NCBI GenBank assembly: GCA_035565615.1
Contig: DATMSB010000137.1
Location: 1 to 33,091, forward strand
DNA: 33,091 bases
DNA from: Vulgatibacter sp035565615
GTDB lineage: Bacteria; Myxococcota; Myxococcia; Myxococcales; Vulgatibacteraceae
Direction: 5' to 3'
Positions within the stretch are counted from its first letter, which is position 1. The number at the start of each line of letters is the position of its first letter. Below are positions 7,027-13,392 of the stretch, piece by piece. The notes beneath the pieces are model-generated. The model had not been told where the DNA came from. It searched no databases and saw only the letters and a list, made by a program, of their open reading frames with translations. Position numbers and translations under genes: made by a program.

Positions 7027-7887
7027 ATGAACCAGACTGGAGCCTTCAACCGGTGGACGAAGTACGAGGTCCGCGACGGCCGACTGTGCGGTGCACCGGG
7101 CGCAGACCTGGAGCCGTTCGACGCCTACGCCCAGGGGCGGGAAGTCTTCGGCGGTGTCCGCGTCCCCTACCTGGACCTGATCAACATCGCCGAGCGCAGG
7201 GACGTTGAAGCCTTGAAGGCGTGGTGCGCGAGGTGGGGGCTACTTGGGATCGGGATCCACCGGCACCTGTCGGTCGGCTTTCGGAAAATGCTTGTGGAGC
7301 ACGTCGGCGAGGGTGCCGACTTCAAGGCCCGGTACACGATGATGCTGGACCCGCCCCCCGAGGTGGATCCGGTAAATCCGACCGAGACACTTCGCTTCTG
7401 GCGCGCCTACTCGGAGCCCATCGAGGATGTCTTCTTCGTCGCCCTGCAGTTTCGGGATCGCTTGCTCGACATGCAGGCGTTCATCCAAAAGCCGACCCCG
7501 GAGAATCTTCTCGGCGCGCGCCGATTCTCGCAGTTCTTCGCACGCGAGGCGTTCACGTCATACGTTCAGCCGCAAGTTGTGAGGAAGGGGCGAGCCACAC
7601 GCGGGACGATCGAACGTGGGTGGGCGGTGAAGTCCAACCTCGCCTTTCTCGCCGACCTCGCTGTGACTCCGTTAACCACGATCGGCGTCCTCGCCGACCT
7701 CGCCGAAGGGGAGCCGAACCCCGTCGCAAGGTGCGGTGCCGAGGGGTGCACGTCCTGGTTCCTCCCCACCCGTTCCTGGTCCGAGTTCTGCTCGACGCGG
7801 TGCCAAGAGCGCCAGAAGAAGCGCGAGCAGCGAGCGGCCGCATCGAAAAAGCCCAAGGCACGAAAGACGAAGACCAAGACGAAGTGA
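7027..7887 (+). CDS. Element protein with C-terminal CGNR-like zinc finger
   Basis: A 286-residue protein. The C-terminal part has C236-x4-C241-x13-C255-x3-C259 followed by Q-E-R-Q-K-K-R, which resembles the CGNR-type treble-clef zinc finger (C-S-x-x-C-Q-x-R-x-K-K-R). The tail is a Lys/Arg-rich stretch (A-R-K-T-K-T-K-T-K). The first 230 residues are helical and not recognised. The ATG at 7027 is supported by AAAGGAG; an in-frame ATG at 6931 lies upstream of the predicted promoter. It is 26 bp ahead of the integrase, presumably co-transcribed. In satellites this slot often holds the master repressor, so a DNA-binding regulatory role is a reasonable but unproven inference. Confidence 0.75.
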   Translation: MNQTGAFNRWTKYEVRDGRLCGAPGADLEPFDAYAQGREVFGGVRVPYLDLINIAERRDVEALKAWCARWGLLGIGIHRHLSVGFRKMLVEHVGEGADFKARYTMMLDPPPEVDPVNPTETLRFWRAYSEPIEDVFFVALQFRDRLLDMQAFIQKPTPENLLGARRFSQFFAREAFTSYVQPQVVRKGRATRGTIERGWAVKSNLAFLADLAVTPLTTIGVLADLAEGEPNPVARCGAEGCTSWFLPTRSWSEFCSTRCQERQKKREQRAAASKKPKARKTKTKTK

Positions 7888-7913
7888 TCCCTGGACCCTG
7901 GAAGGAGTGACCG

Positions 7914-9152
7914 ATGGCAACGCGCAAGGTAAAGGCCCGTGCGGCGAACGGGGAAGGCTGCATCCGCCAGCGCAAGAGCGATGGCAGGTGGCTCTGCTCT
8001 CTCACCGTGGGATGGAAGGACGGTAAGCAGGTCCGCAAGGTGATCTACGGGAAGACCCGCGACGAAGTGCACGAGAAACAGGTCGCCCTCCTCCACACGC
8101 TGCACACCGGCGGTGTGGTCGCCACCAGCAAAGACTCCGTGGCGGACTTCATGGACAGGTGGATCGAACACCTGGAGGCCGAAGGGCGGGTCCAGCCCCG
8201 TACACTCTACGGATACCGTCAGTATGCGAAGCTCTACATCGTCCCCGGCCTTGGGAAGTTGAAGCTCGCGAAGCTCACCTCCAAGGAAGTGCAGGCGTGG
8301 GTCAACCGCCGCCAGCCCGCCGGCAGGACGAACGCGGGCCGGACGGCCAAGGCCGGGAAGGTGTCGGCGCTGACGATGGGGCACGCCCTGCGAGTTCTGC
8401 GGACCGCGCTCAACCAGGCGGTGGCGTGGGGCGAGATCGATCGGAACTTCGCCCTGTCGCCCCACGTCCGCACGCCCAAGGTGGAGAAGGCCGAACCCGT
8501 CTACTACGACGCGACCGAGGCCCGGACCTTCCTCGACGCGGCGGTGGGCGACAGGTACGAAGCCGCCTTCACCTGCATGCTCTCCATGGGCCTGCGCCCG
8601 GCCGAAGCCTACGGCCTGACGTGGTGGGATCCGAACCGCCCGGAGCGCGGCGGCGTGGATCTCGAGGCGGGGGTGGTGCACCTGCGGGTGGCGCTGAAGC
8701 GAGACCGCGCCACGAAGACCACGGTCCTGGGCCCCCTGAAGACCGAGCTATCCCGCCGCACCCTGCCTCTGACCGCAGATGCGGTGGACGCCCTGCGGCG
8801 CCGAAGGGCAGCGCAGAACCAGGAGAAGATGCGGAACCGGAAGGTGTGGCACGAGCCCATCCCCGGACTCGTCTCGACGACGGCCACCGGCGCCCCCCTC
8901 GACGAAGCCCACGCCCTCCGGGCGATCCACGCCATCGCCGGCAAGGCCGGGATCAAGCGCGTCCACCCCTACGCCCTGCGGCACACAGCCGCCACGCTGA
9001 ACCTGTCGGCCGGCGTTCCGCTCCTCGCCACCTCGCGTCTGCTCGGTCACAGCCGGATCAACCTCACCGCCGACACCTACTCGCACGCCACCCCGGACGT
9101 GTTCGAGGACGCCAAGGCGAAGATGGACGCCATCCTCGGCCGGAACGCATAA
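7914..9152 (+). CDS. int: Tyrosine recombinase (phage-type integrase)
   Basis: A 412-residue integrase: an AP2-like N-terminal arm-binding region (10-50), a SAM-like core-binding domain (73-175) and a catalytic domain (195-400). Catalytic residues can be read as R228 (G-L-R-P-A-E-A), K276, R356 (Y-A-L-R-H), H379 (L-L-G-H-S) and nucleophile Y389 (A-D-T-Y-S-H). The usual first His of H-x-L-R is Tyr353, a change common in actinobacterial-type integrases. It should cut in the anticodon-loop part of tRNA-Arg(CCU), where the 45-bp repeats begin. GAAGGAG precedes the ATG. The gene points toward its attachment site 351 bp away. Confidence 0.95.
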   Translation: MATRKVKARAANGEGCIRQRKSDGRWLCSLTVGWKDGKQVRKVIYGKTRDEVHEKQVALLHTLHTGGVVATSKDSVADFMDRWIEHLEAEGRVQPRTLYGYRQYAKLYIVPGLGKLKLAKLTSKEVQAWVNRRQPAGRTNAGRTAKAGKVSALTMGHALRVLRTALNQAVAWGEIDRNFALSPHVRTPKVEKAEPVYYDATEARTFLDAAVGDRYEAAFTCMLSMGLRPAEAYGLTWWDPNRPERGGVDLEAGVVHLRVALKRDRATKTTVLGPLKTELSRRTLPLTADAVDALRRRRAAQNQEKMRNRKVWHEPIPGLVSTTATGAPLDEAHALRAIHAIAGKAGIKRVHPYALRHTAATLNLSAGVPLLATSRLLGHSRINLTADTYSHATPDVFEDAKAKMDAILGRNA

Positions 9153-9310
9153 CGCGATTACAAAAACGAGTTAGGGGGTGGTGCGGACCCGTGCGCATCC
9201 CGGGCACCCCTCCCCCGCGACCCCCGGCCCCCCTTCCCCCGGGGGTGGGGGGTGCCTTCCCCCGTTCAAGGCCACAATCCCTTCCACGAGACCGCGACGA
9301 CGGCTTGGAG

Positions 9311-9370
9311 GTGGAGCACCTGGGCGTGCTGCACCTGGAGGTGGAGCACCTGGAGGTGGAGCACCTGGAG
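9311..9370 (+). repeat. Four tandem 15-bp repeats
   Basis: Units at 9311, 9326, 9341 and 9356 follow GTGGAGCACCTGGAG. The last two are identical; the first ends GGC and the second begins GTGCT. A partial unit continues on each side. With a 15-bp period and no spacers this is a minisatellite, not a CRISPR array. Confidence 0.9.
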
Positions 9371-9401
9371 GTGGCGCGATCGCCACGAGCTGGAGACGAA
9401 A

Positions 9402-9431
9402 CCGGCCCGCATCACAATGGAAGCGGGCCGG
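9402..9431 (-). terminator. Hairpin, probable replacement terminator for tRNA-Arg
   Basis: A perfect 9-bp stem (CCGGCCCGC, 9402-9410 with 9423-9431). On the minus strand it is followed by TTTCGTC, and it is the first strong hairpin met by transcription leaving tRNA-Arg after integration. Confidence 0.5.
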
Positions 9432-9456
9432 CGGATGGCGCCTTTCCGGGGCCGAC

Positions 9457-9480
9457 AGTGACACTCCGCAGTGACACTGG
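9457..9480 (+). promoter_or_regulatory. Putative arm-type integrase binding site, right end
   Basis: CAGTGACACT followed by GCAGTGACACT matches the pair at 2089-2112 in sequence, spacing and orientation. It lies about 24 bp inside the attachment repeat at 9504. Confidence 0.5.
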
Positions 9481-9503
9481 CACCCGAGAAGCGAGCTAAG
9501 TAC

Positions 9504-9580
9504 TGGCGGCCCCACCAGGACTCGAACCTGGGGCCTACGGTTTAGGAAACCGCCGCTCTATCCGCCTGAGCTATGGGGCC
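9504..9580 (-). tRNA. tRNA-Arg (anticodon CCU)
   Basis: The 77-nt gene folds as a complete cloverleaf: acceptor GGCCCCA/TGGGGCC, D-stem GCTC/GAGC, anticodon stem GCGGT/ACCGT with loop TTCCTAA (anticodon CCU, reads AGG), five-base variable loop, T-stem CCAGG/CCTGG with TTCGAGT, discriminator G and encoded CCA. AGG is a rare codon in GC-rich genomes. The gene is the integration target: its last 45 nt are duplicated at 1971-2015, and the present 3' half is the copy supplied by the element. Confidence 0.97.
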
Positions 9581-9591
9581 GCTTTCCCGAG

Positions 9592-9620
9592 GGAGTAGAT
9601 CATCGGTCGGGCGGGGGCAA
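9592..9620 (-). promoter_or_regulatory. Predicted promoter of tRNA-Arg
   Basis: On the minus strand TTGCCC (9620-9615), a 17-bp spacer and TACTCC (9597-9592) lie 12 bp before the tRNA 5' end. The -10 is weak, but the geometry is right for a tRNA promoter. Confidence 0.45.
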
Positions 9621-10163
9621 GCGAAAGAGGAGGGACGGGGCCGCGCCACGCCGGGAGGGTCCGCGGGGTGAGATGCGCCAGCCGGTGGGGCGGCGGAGCG
9701 CCTCGGCGACTGAGGCCCCTTCGCGCTTCGTCCTCGCGCTTCGTGGAGGGGCCGGGTGGATCGTCGCGGCGGGCAGGCCGGAGCTCACCGCCGAGACGGC
9801 TTCGTGCCGACGATCGTTCGGTCGCGTGGGCGCGGCCTCGAGGAGCTCGATCGTCAGGTCGCTCGCGGCGGGTGAGTGCGCGAGCTTGAAGGCTCCGGCG
9901 AAGCCGTAGCGGAAGCCGGCCATGAGCGTCTTTCGCCACGACCGGACGTCGACCGGCTTCAGCCCGCTCCGGCTGGGGACCTGAAACTCGTCCCGAACCG
10001 AGCCCGGCAGCACGAGCGACAGGAAGCGGTCGTCCTCCTCGAGGAAGACGTTGGGTCGGGGATGGGCCGGGCCGACCGACATCGCGCAGGCGCCGAGGGT
10101 GAGCAGGAGCAAAGCCGCCGAACTCCTCGGGTCGGTGGCCGGGAAGCCGGAGGGAGGAAGCAC
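9600..10163 (-). CDS. Putative lipoprotein, C-terminus doubtful
   Basis: A 187-codon frame from a GTG at 10163. Residues 14-26 (S-A-A-L-L-L-L-T-L-G-A-C) form a lipoprotein signal with lipobox L-G-A-C. Residues 27-110 look like a normal globular protein (V-F-L-E-E-D-D-R-F-L-S-L-V-L-P, R-Y-G-F-A-G-A-F-K-L-A-H). After L-T-I-E-L-L-E-A the composition turns Arg/Pro-rich, with an island G-A-S-V-A-E-A-L, and the frame runs through the predicted tRNA promoter before stopping. That pattern suggests one or more frameshifts in the 3' third. It begins 11 bp after the deaminase gene. Function unknown. Confidence 0.45.
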   Translation of the reverse strand: MLPPSGFPATDPRSSAALLLLTLGACAMSVGPAHPRPNVFLEEDDRFLSLVLPGSVRDEFQVPSRSGLKPVDVRSWRKTLMAGFRYGFAGAFKLAHSPAASDLTIELLEAAPTRPNDRRHEAVSAVSSGLPAATIHPAPPRSARTKREGASVAEALRRPTGWRISPRGPSRRGAAPSLLFRLPPPDR

Positions 10164-10174
10164 GCGCCGACGGG

Positions 10175-10663
10175 CTACGCGCCGCGCCTCCGACGCTCCA
10201 CGTGACGGCGGACGAGCTCAAGGACCTCGTCCATGAGCTCCGGGATCGGCCCCTCCACCCGGACGCCGGGGGCCACCTCCCGGATCGGCAGGGCGCGCAC
10301 CGGCCCCGGCGGCACGCCCAGCTCCGAGAGCCACGACGCGAGCTGCGCCGCGGAGCTGACGTAGACGACCCGGCCCAGCCCGACCCAGGCGTGGGCCGCT
10401 GCGCACATCGGGCAGTGCTCGCCGGAGGTGTAGACGGTCGCCGCCGCCCGCTCCTCGGGCGGCACGTGGGCCGCGGCCCAGCGGGCGAGCTCGAACTCCG
10501 GATGCCGGGTGGGATCGCCTCCGCTCGTCCGGTTGCGATCCTCGGCGAGGACCTCTCCGTCGCCACCCACCAGGACGGAGCCGAAGGGCTCGTCGCCGGC
10601 GTCGAGCGCTTCCGCCGCCAGCTCGACGCATCGGCGCAGGTGCCTGATCTCGCTCTCTCGCAT
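10175..10663 (-). CDS. Nucleoside/nucleotide deaminase (cytidine-deaminase fold)
   Basis: A 162-residue zinc deaminase. P-F-G-S-V-L-V-G is followed by H-P-E-F-E (zinc His and catalytic Glu, with Pro in place of the usual Ala) and E-H-C-P-M-C-A-A-A (P-C-x-x-C-like zinc pair). This places it with the GuaD/TadA/CMP-deaminase superfamily; the substrate could be guanine, cytosine or a nucleoside and cannot be read from sequence. GGGGGA before the ATG at 10663 favours that start over one at 10738. The C-terminal helix (M-D-E-V-L-E-L-V-R-R-H) completes the fold. Probably in a short transcription unit with the following lipoprotein. Confidence 0.8.
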   Translation of the reverse strand: MRESEIRHLRRCVELAAEALDAGDEPFGSVLVGGDGEVLAEDRNRTSGGDPTRHPEFELARWAAAHVPPEERAAATVYTSGEHCPMCAAAHAWVGLGRVVYVSSAAQLASWLSELGVPPGPVRALPIREVAPGVRVEGPIPELMDEVLELVRRHVERRRRGA

Positions 10664-10898
10664 CCCGGATCCCCCTTCGGCCCGGCGGAAGGTCGCCCCG
10701 ATCAAAGCAAGTCCGGCGGCGCCGCGCAAGCGCCGCACTCACTACTTGTGATAGGCGCTTCGCCATGGAGCGAGTGCGCGGAATCGCCGCCGAAGCCTCT
10801 CGCGAGCGCGTGAGCCCGCGCGCCTCCAGGCGGCGCGAGCTCGCGCGGGCGTGGGGCCCATGCCACGCGCCCTGGGCGGTGGTGGTACGGTCCGCGCC

Positions 10899-11342
10899 AT
10901 GGCGCGAAGCAACGCAACGACGGTCGAGGCCTACCTCGCCTCGCTCCCCCCCGATCGCCGCGCGGCCCTCCAGGCGGTGCGGAAGGTGATCCTCGAGAAC
11001 CTCCCCGAGGGCTTCGAGGAGGAGATGGCGTTCGGGATGATCGGCTACGTCGTCCCGCTGTCCGCGTATCCGAAGACGTACAACGGCCAGCCCCTGATGC
11101 TCGCGGCCCTCGGATCGCAGAAGCACCACATGGCGGTCTACCTGATGTCCATCCACGGGGACGCGGAGCTGCGGCGCTGGTTCGAGGCGGCGTATCGAGC
11201 CTCGGGGAAGCGCATGGACGTGGGGAAGTCCTGCGTGCGCTTCCGCTCGCTCGAGGACCTGCCGATCGAGCTCATCGGCGAGGCGATCGCCAAGGTCGAT
11301 CGGAAGAGGTACATCGCGATCTACGAGGCGAGCCGGGCCTGA
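10899..11342 (+). CDS. DUF1801 / YdhG-like domain protein
   Basis: A 147-residue single-domain protein. T-V-E-A-Y-L-A-S-L-P-P-D-R-R-A-A-L near the N-terminus and the central E-E-M-A-F-G-M-I-G-Y with K-H-H-M-A-V-Y-L are hallmarks of DUF1801 (YdhG_co), an iron-chaperone-like fold related to frataxin-type proteins. The end V-R-F-R-S-L-E-D-L-P-I-E-L-I-G matches too. I chose the ATG at 10899 because the upstream in-frame residues are Gly/Arg-rich. Cytoplasmic; the biochemical role of this branch is not established. It is divergent from the deaminase gene. Confidence 0.85.
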   Translation: MARSNATTVEAYLASLPPDRRAALQAVRKVILENLPEGFEEEMAFGMIGYVVPLSAYPKTYNGQPLMLAALGSQKHHMAVYLMSIHGDAELRRWFEAAYRASGKRMDVGKSCVRFRSLEDLPIELIGEAIAKVDRKRYIAIYEASRA

Positions 11343-11536
11343 AGGCGGCCTCGCGCCGGTCGTGAAGCGCCGCCGCTGCGAAGCATCAGCCCAGGTTTTC
11401 GGCGCCGGCGGTGGTTCGAAACCGTTTGCCGTTTGTTCGAAGATGAGATCGACGGACCGACCGCGGCCCGGGGCGGCAGACCGAGCCGCCCCATCGGTCC
11501 GGACGACGCCATCCAACCCGACGAAAGGACCCTTCG

Positions 11537-12112
11537 ATGAACCACGCCTCGATCCTCGACAACCTGCGCATCACGCGGTTCGGCCTCTTCCTCGCGGTGC
11601 TGACGATCTTCTTCGGATACCTCCTCGGAGGCGCCTTCGGCGGGATGGAGGACGCCATCAAGGGAAGCCTGCAGGCGAGCGCCATGGCCGTCCGCGACAC
11701 GGTCTACCAGGGCGACGACGCCCAGGTGCAGGCGGTGGTCGGCAGGGGGTGGACGTACTTCAAGCGGGCGCACATGCACGGAGGCGGGATCGGGACCGCC
11801 TCGCTGGGGCTGCTCCTCCTGCTCGGGGTGCTCCGCCGCCCCTCGGCCAAGGCACGGGCACTCATCGGTTGGGCGCTCGGCCTGGGCAGCATCGGCTACT
11901 CGTCGTTCTGGCTGCTCGCGGGCCGGCTCGCGCCGGGGTTGGGCGGGACCTCGCAGGCGAAGGAGGCGCTGCGCTTCCTCGCCTTTCCGTCGGCCGGGCT
12001 CCTCCTGCTGGGCGTGCTCTCGATGCTGGTGCTGACGGCGATCGAGCTCTTCGCGAGGCCCAGGCCCGCCGGCGAGAGCGCGCCGGCCGCGCCCTCGGTC
12101 GCCCCGCGCTGA
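11537..12112 (+). CDS. Four-helix integral membrane protein, unknown function
   Basis: A 191-residue protein with transmembrane segments at about 15-34, 84-99, 107-128 and 150-172. A soluble loop (35-78) precedes H79-M-H81 next to helix two; paired His at a membrane edge could bind metal or haem, but this is speculation. The C-terminal tail is Pro/Ala-rich. AAAGGA precedes the ATG. I do not recognise the family. The 190 bp upstream contain a relatively AT-rich patch (GGTTCGAAACCG) that may hold the promoter. The gene ends 48 bp from a truncated minus-strand remnant. Confidence 0.75.
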   Translation: MNHASILDNLRITRFGLFLAVLTIFFGYLLGGAFGGMEDAIKGSLQASAMAVRDTVYQGDDAQVQAVVGRGWTYFKRAHMHGGGIGTASLGLLLLLGVLRRPSAKARALIGWALGLGSIGYSSFWLLAGRLAPGLGGTSQAKEALRFLAFPSAGLLLLGVLSMLVLTAIELFARPRPAGESAPAAPSVAPR

Positions 12113-12160
12113 CGAGGGGAGGCGCCGGCCACGGCCGCGGCGGCGGCCGGTGCGACCGCT

Positions 12161-12439
12161 CTATCGGATCTGCACGAGCTGGTAGGCCCAGCCGGGCACG
12201 GTGAACCGCTCGGTGGCCTTCCCGTCCTTGCCCAGCTCGTAGGCGGTGGTGGTGGCGTAGTCCCCGCTGGGGAGCAGGAGGAAGGTCCGGTCGCCGAAGC
12301 GGAACGCGTAGTACCCGCCCGCCATCCAGTCGAGCCCCTCCACCGGCGCGCCCGTGCCCGAGGTGAGGTTCACCTGCCAGCGGCGCCAGTTGCTCGCTTG
12401 GGAGATGGCGGAGGGCTCGGTGTTCTCGTCGATGTCGAC
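12161..12439 (-). pseudogene. C-terminal remnant of a secreted-type protein gene
   Basis: About 90 in-frame codons look like true protein (N-W-R-R-W-Q-V-N-L-T-S, then W-M-A-G-G-Y-Y-A-F-R-F-G-D-R-T-F-L-L-L-P-S-G-D-Y and E-R-F-T-V-P-G-W-A-Y-Q-L-V). No start codon with a ribosome site is found at the 5' side, where the frame degenerates at about 12440. The 5' end meets the 5' end of a plus-strand TonB remnant, so both appear to have lost their N-terminal parts in one deletion or rearrangement. Confidence 0.6.
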
Positions 12440-12742
12440 GCGCTCCTCGGCGCCAGCCTGGCGAGGGGGGTGCGGCTTCCCGCCGGCGACTGGAGCTGCC
12501 CCTGGCCCGACGACGCACGGGCCCTCCACGATCGGGAGCGGGAGGTGCGGGTCCGCGCGGTGGTGCGGGAGGACGGGAGCGTCGCCTCGGTGGAGCTCCT
12601 CTCCGACCCCGACCCCGGCCACGGCTTCGGCGAGGCCGCGCTCCGCTGCGCGCGGACGGCGCGCTTTGCGCCGGCCCTCGACGCGGCCGGGCGTCCGGTG
12701 GAGGCGCGCTCGCCTCCGATCCGCGTCCGCTTCGTGCGCTGA
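12398..12742 (+). pseudogene. TonB C-terminal domain remnant
   Basis: The frame ends with a clear TonB C-terminal domain: C-P-W-P-D-D-A-R, V-R-V-R-A-V-V-R-E-D-G-S-V, D-P-G-H-G-F-G-E-A-A, A-R-F-A-P-A-L-D and P-P-I-R-V-R-F-V-R. TonB proteins need an N-terminal membrane anchor and a Pro-rich periplasm-spanning part. Neither is present: the frame can start at an ATG at 12398, but residues before about 12455 overlap the opposite remnant and show no membrane segment. No ExbB/ExbD gene is nearby. It is most likely a truncated gene. Its 3' end is also the source of a degenerate 52-bp tandem duplication. Confidence 0.65.
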
Positions 12743-12873
12743 TGGCTGATCGGGGCGGAGGGTGCGGCCGATCCGCGGCCGCTTCTGGCGCCGGCGAACG
12801 TTCGGGGCGGGGGGAGCTACCGATCCGCGTCCGCTTCGGTGCCGGCGCCCGCGGCGATCGCCCGGACCACCTC
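12718..12873. repeat. Degenerate 52-bp tandem repeats at the TonB remnant end
   Basis: GATCCGCG(T/G)CCGCTTC begins at 12718, 12770 and 12822, an exact 52-bp period. Units one and two agree at 38 of 52 positions by my count; the third keeps mainly the first 16 bp. The third copy lies inside the peroxiredoxin gene's last codons on the opposite strand. Confidence 0.6.
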
Positions 12874-13302
12874 GAGGGCGCGGTCCACGTGCGAGCGGGC
12901 GCGGAGCTGGGCGGCGTGGGCGAGCCGGATCACCCCGGCGCGATCGACGACGAAGGTGACGCGGCCCGCGAGGAGGCCCAGGAACGGCTTCACGCCGAAG
13001 GCGCGCCGGGCCTCGCCGGACTCGTCGCTGAGGAGGGGGAAGGGGAGCTCGTTCTTCGCGGCGAAGCGGGCGTGGGACGCGGGCGGATCGGCGCTGATCC
13101 CGATGACGACCGCGCCCGCCGCGAGGAACTCGTCGTGTCGCTCGCGGAAGCCGCAGGCCTGGGTCGTGCAGACCGGCGTGTCGTCCTTCGGGTAGAAGTA
13201 GACGACGAGGATGCGGTCGCCGGCCAGCTCGAGGAGCCGGACCGGGCGCCCGTCGGGGCCGGTCAGGGTCACGTCCGGGGCTCGATCGCCTTCGCGCAGC
13301 AT
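12817..13302 (-). CDS. bcp: Peroxiredoxin, PrxQ/BCP type
   Basis: A 161-residue thiol peroxidase reducing H2O2 and organic peroxides in the cytoplasm. Y-F-Y-P-K-D-D-T-P-V-C45-T-T-Q-A-C50 gives the peroxidatic Cys45 and the resolving Cys50 four residues on, the mark of the PrxQ/BCP class. R-V-T-F-V-V-D and G-V-I-R later are typical. GGAGG precedes the ATG. The last residues (G-T-E-A-D-A-D-R) are encoded in a copy of a 52-bp repeat shared with the neighbouring TonB remnant, so the C-terminus may have been rewritten by that duplication; the catalytic core is unaffected. Confidence 0.92.
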   Translation of the reverse strand: MLREGDRAPDVTLTGPDGRPVRLLELAGDRILVVYFYPKDDTPVCTTQACGFRERHDEFLAAGAVVIGISADPPASHARFAAKNELPFPLLSDESGEARRAFGVKPFLGLLAGRVTFVVDRAGVIRLAHAAQLRARSHVDRALEVVRAIAAGAGTEADADR

Positions 13303-13392
13303 GTCTGCCTCCAGGAAGTAGGAGGATAGCCCAAACGCTCCTCGGCGGACGGGTCGGCCCGATCCCGCCCGTCGCCGCGCGCCTCCCTCGCC

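Larger units (their letters stand above)
9153..9503. other. Non-coding element end between integrase and tRNA
   Basis: This 351-bp stretch contains a tandem 15-bp repeat (9311-9370), a hairpin (9402-9431) and a GTGACACT pair (9457-9480). Open frames here translate to Pro/Gly/Trp-rich junk on both strands. It is best read as the recombination end of the element. Confidence 0.6.
1971..9548. mobile_element. 7.5-kb integrative element in tRNA-Arg(CCU), satellite/PICI-like
   Basis: The element is bounded by identical 45-bp direct repeats (1971-2015 and 9504-9548) that correspond to nucleotides 33-77 of the tRNA-Arg gene, from the anticodon loop to the encoded CCA. The tyrosine integrase gene ends 351 bp from the intact tRNA. 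Inside are an AlpA-like regulator, a primase-helicase, an HTH protein resembling small-terminase partners and several small genes, in two divergent transcription units. This content and order (int, divergent switch, alpA, primase-replicase, accessory genes) match known phage satellites. No structural phage genes are seen, so independent transfer is not expected. Helper dependence is inferred, not shown. Confidence 0.85.

Noticed and set aside
2218..9152. Complete prophage
   Set aside because: No capsid, portal, tail, lysis or large terminase gene is visible; the region is too short for a phage.
9311..9370. Possible CRISPR array
   Set aside because: Repeats are 15 bp, directly adjacent and without spacers; no cas genes are nearby.
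9171..9515. Proline-rich minus-strand ORF at the element end
   Set aside because: Its P-P-P-G-A repeats simply reflect the DNA minisatellite; there is no ribosome site and it overlaps the attachment repeat.
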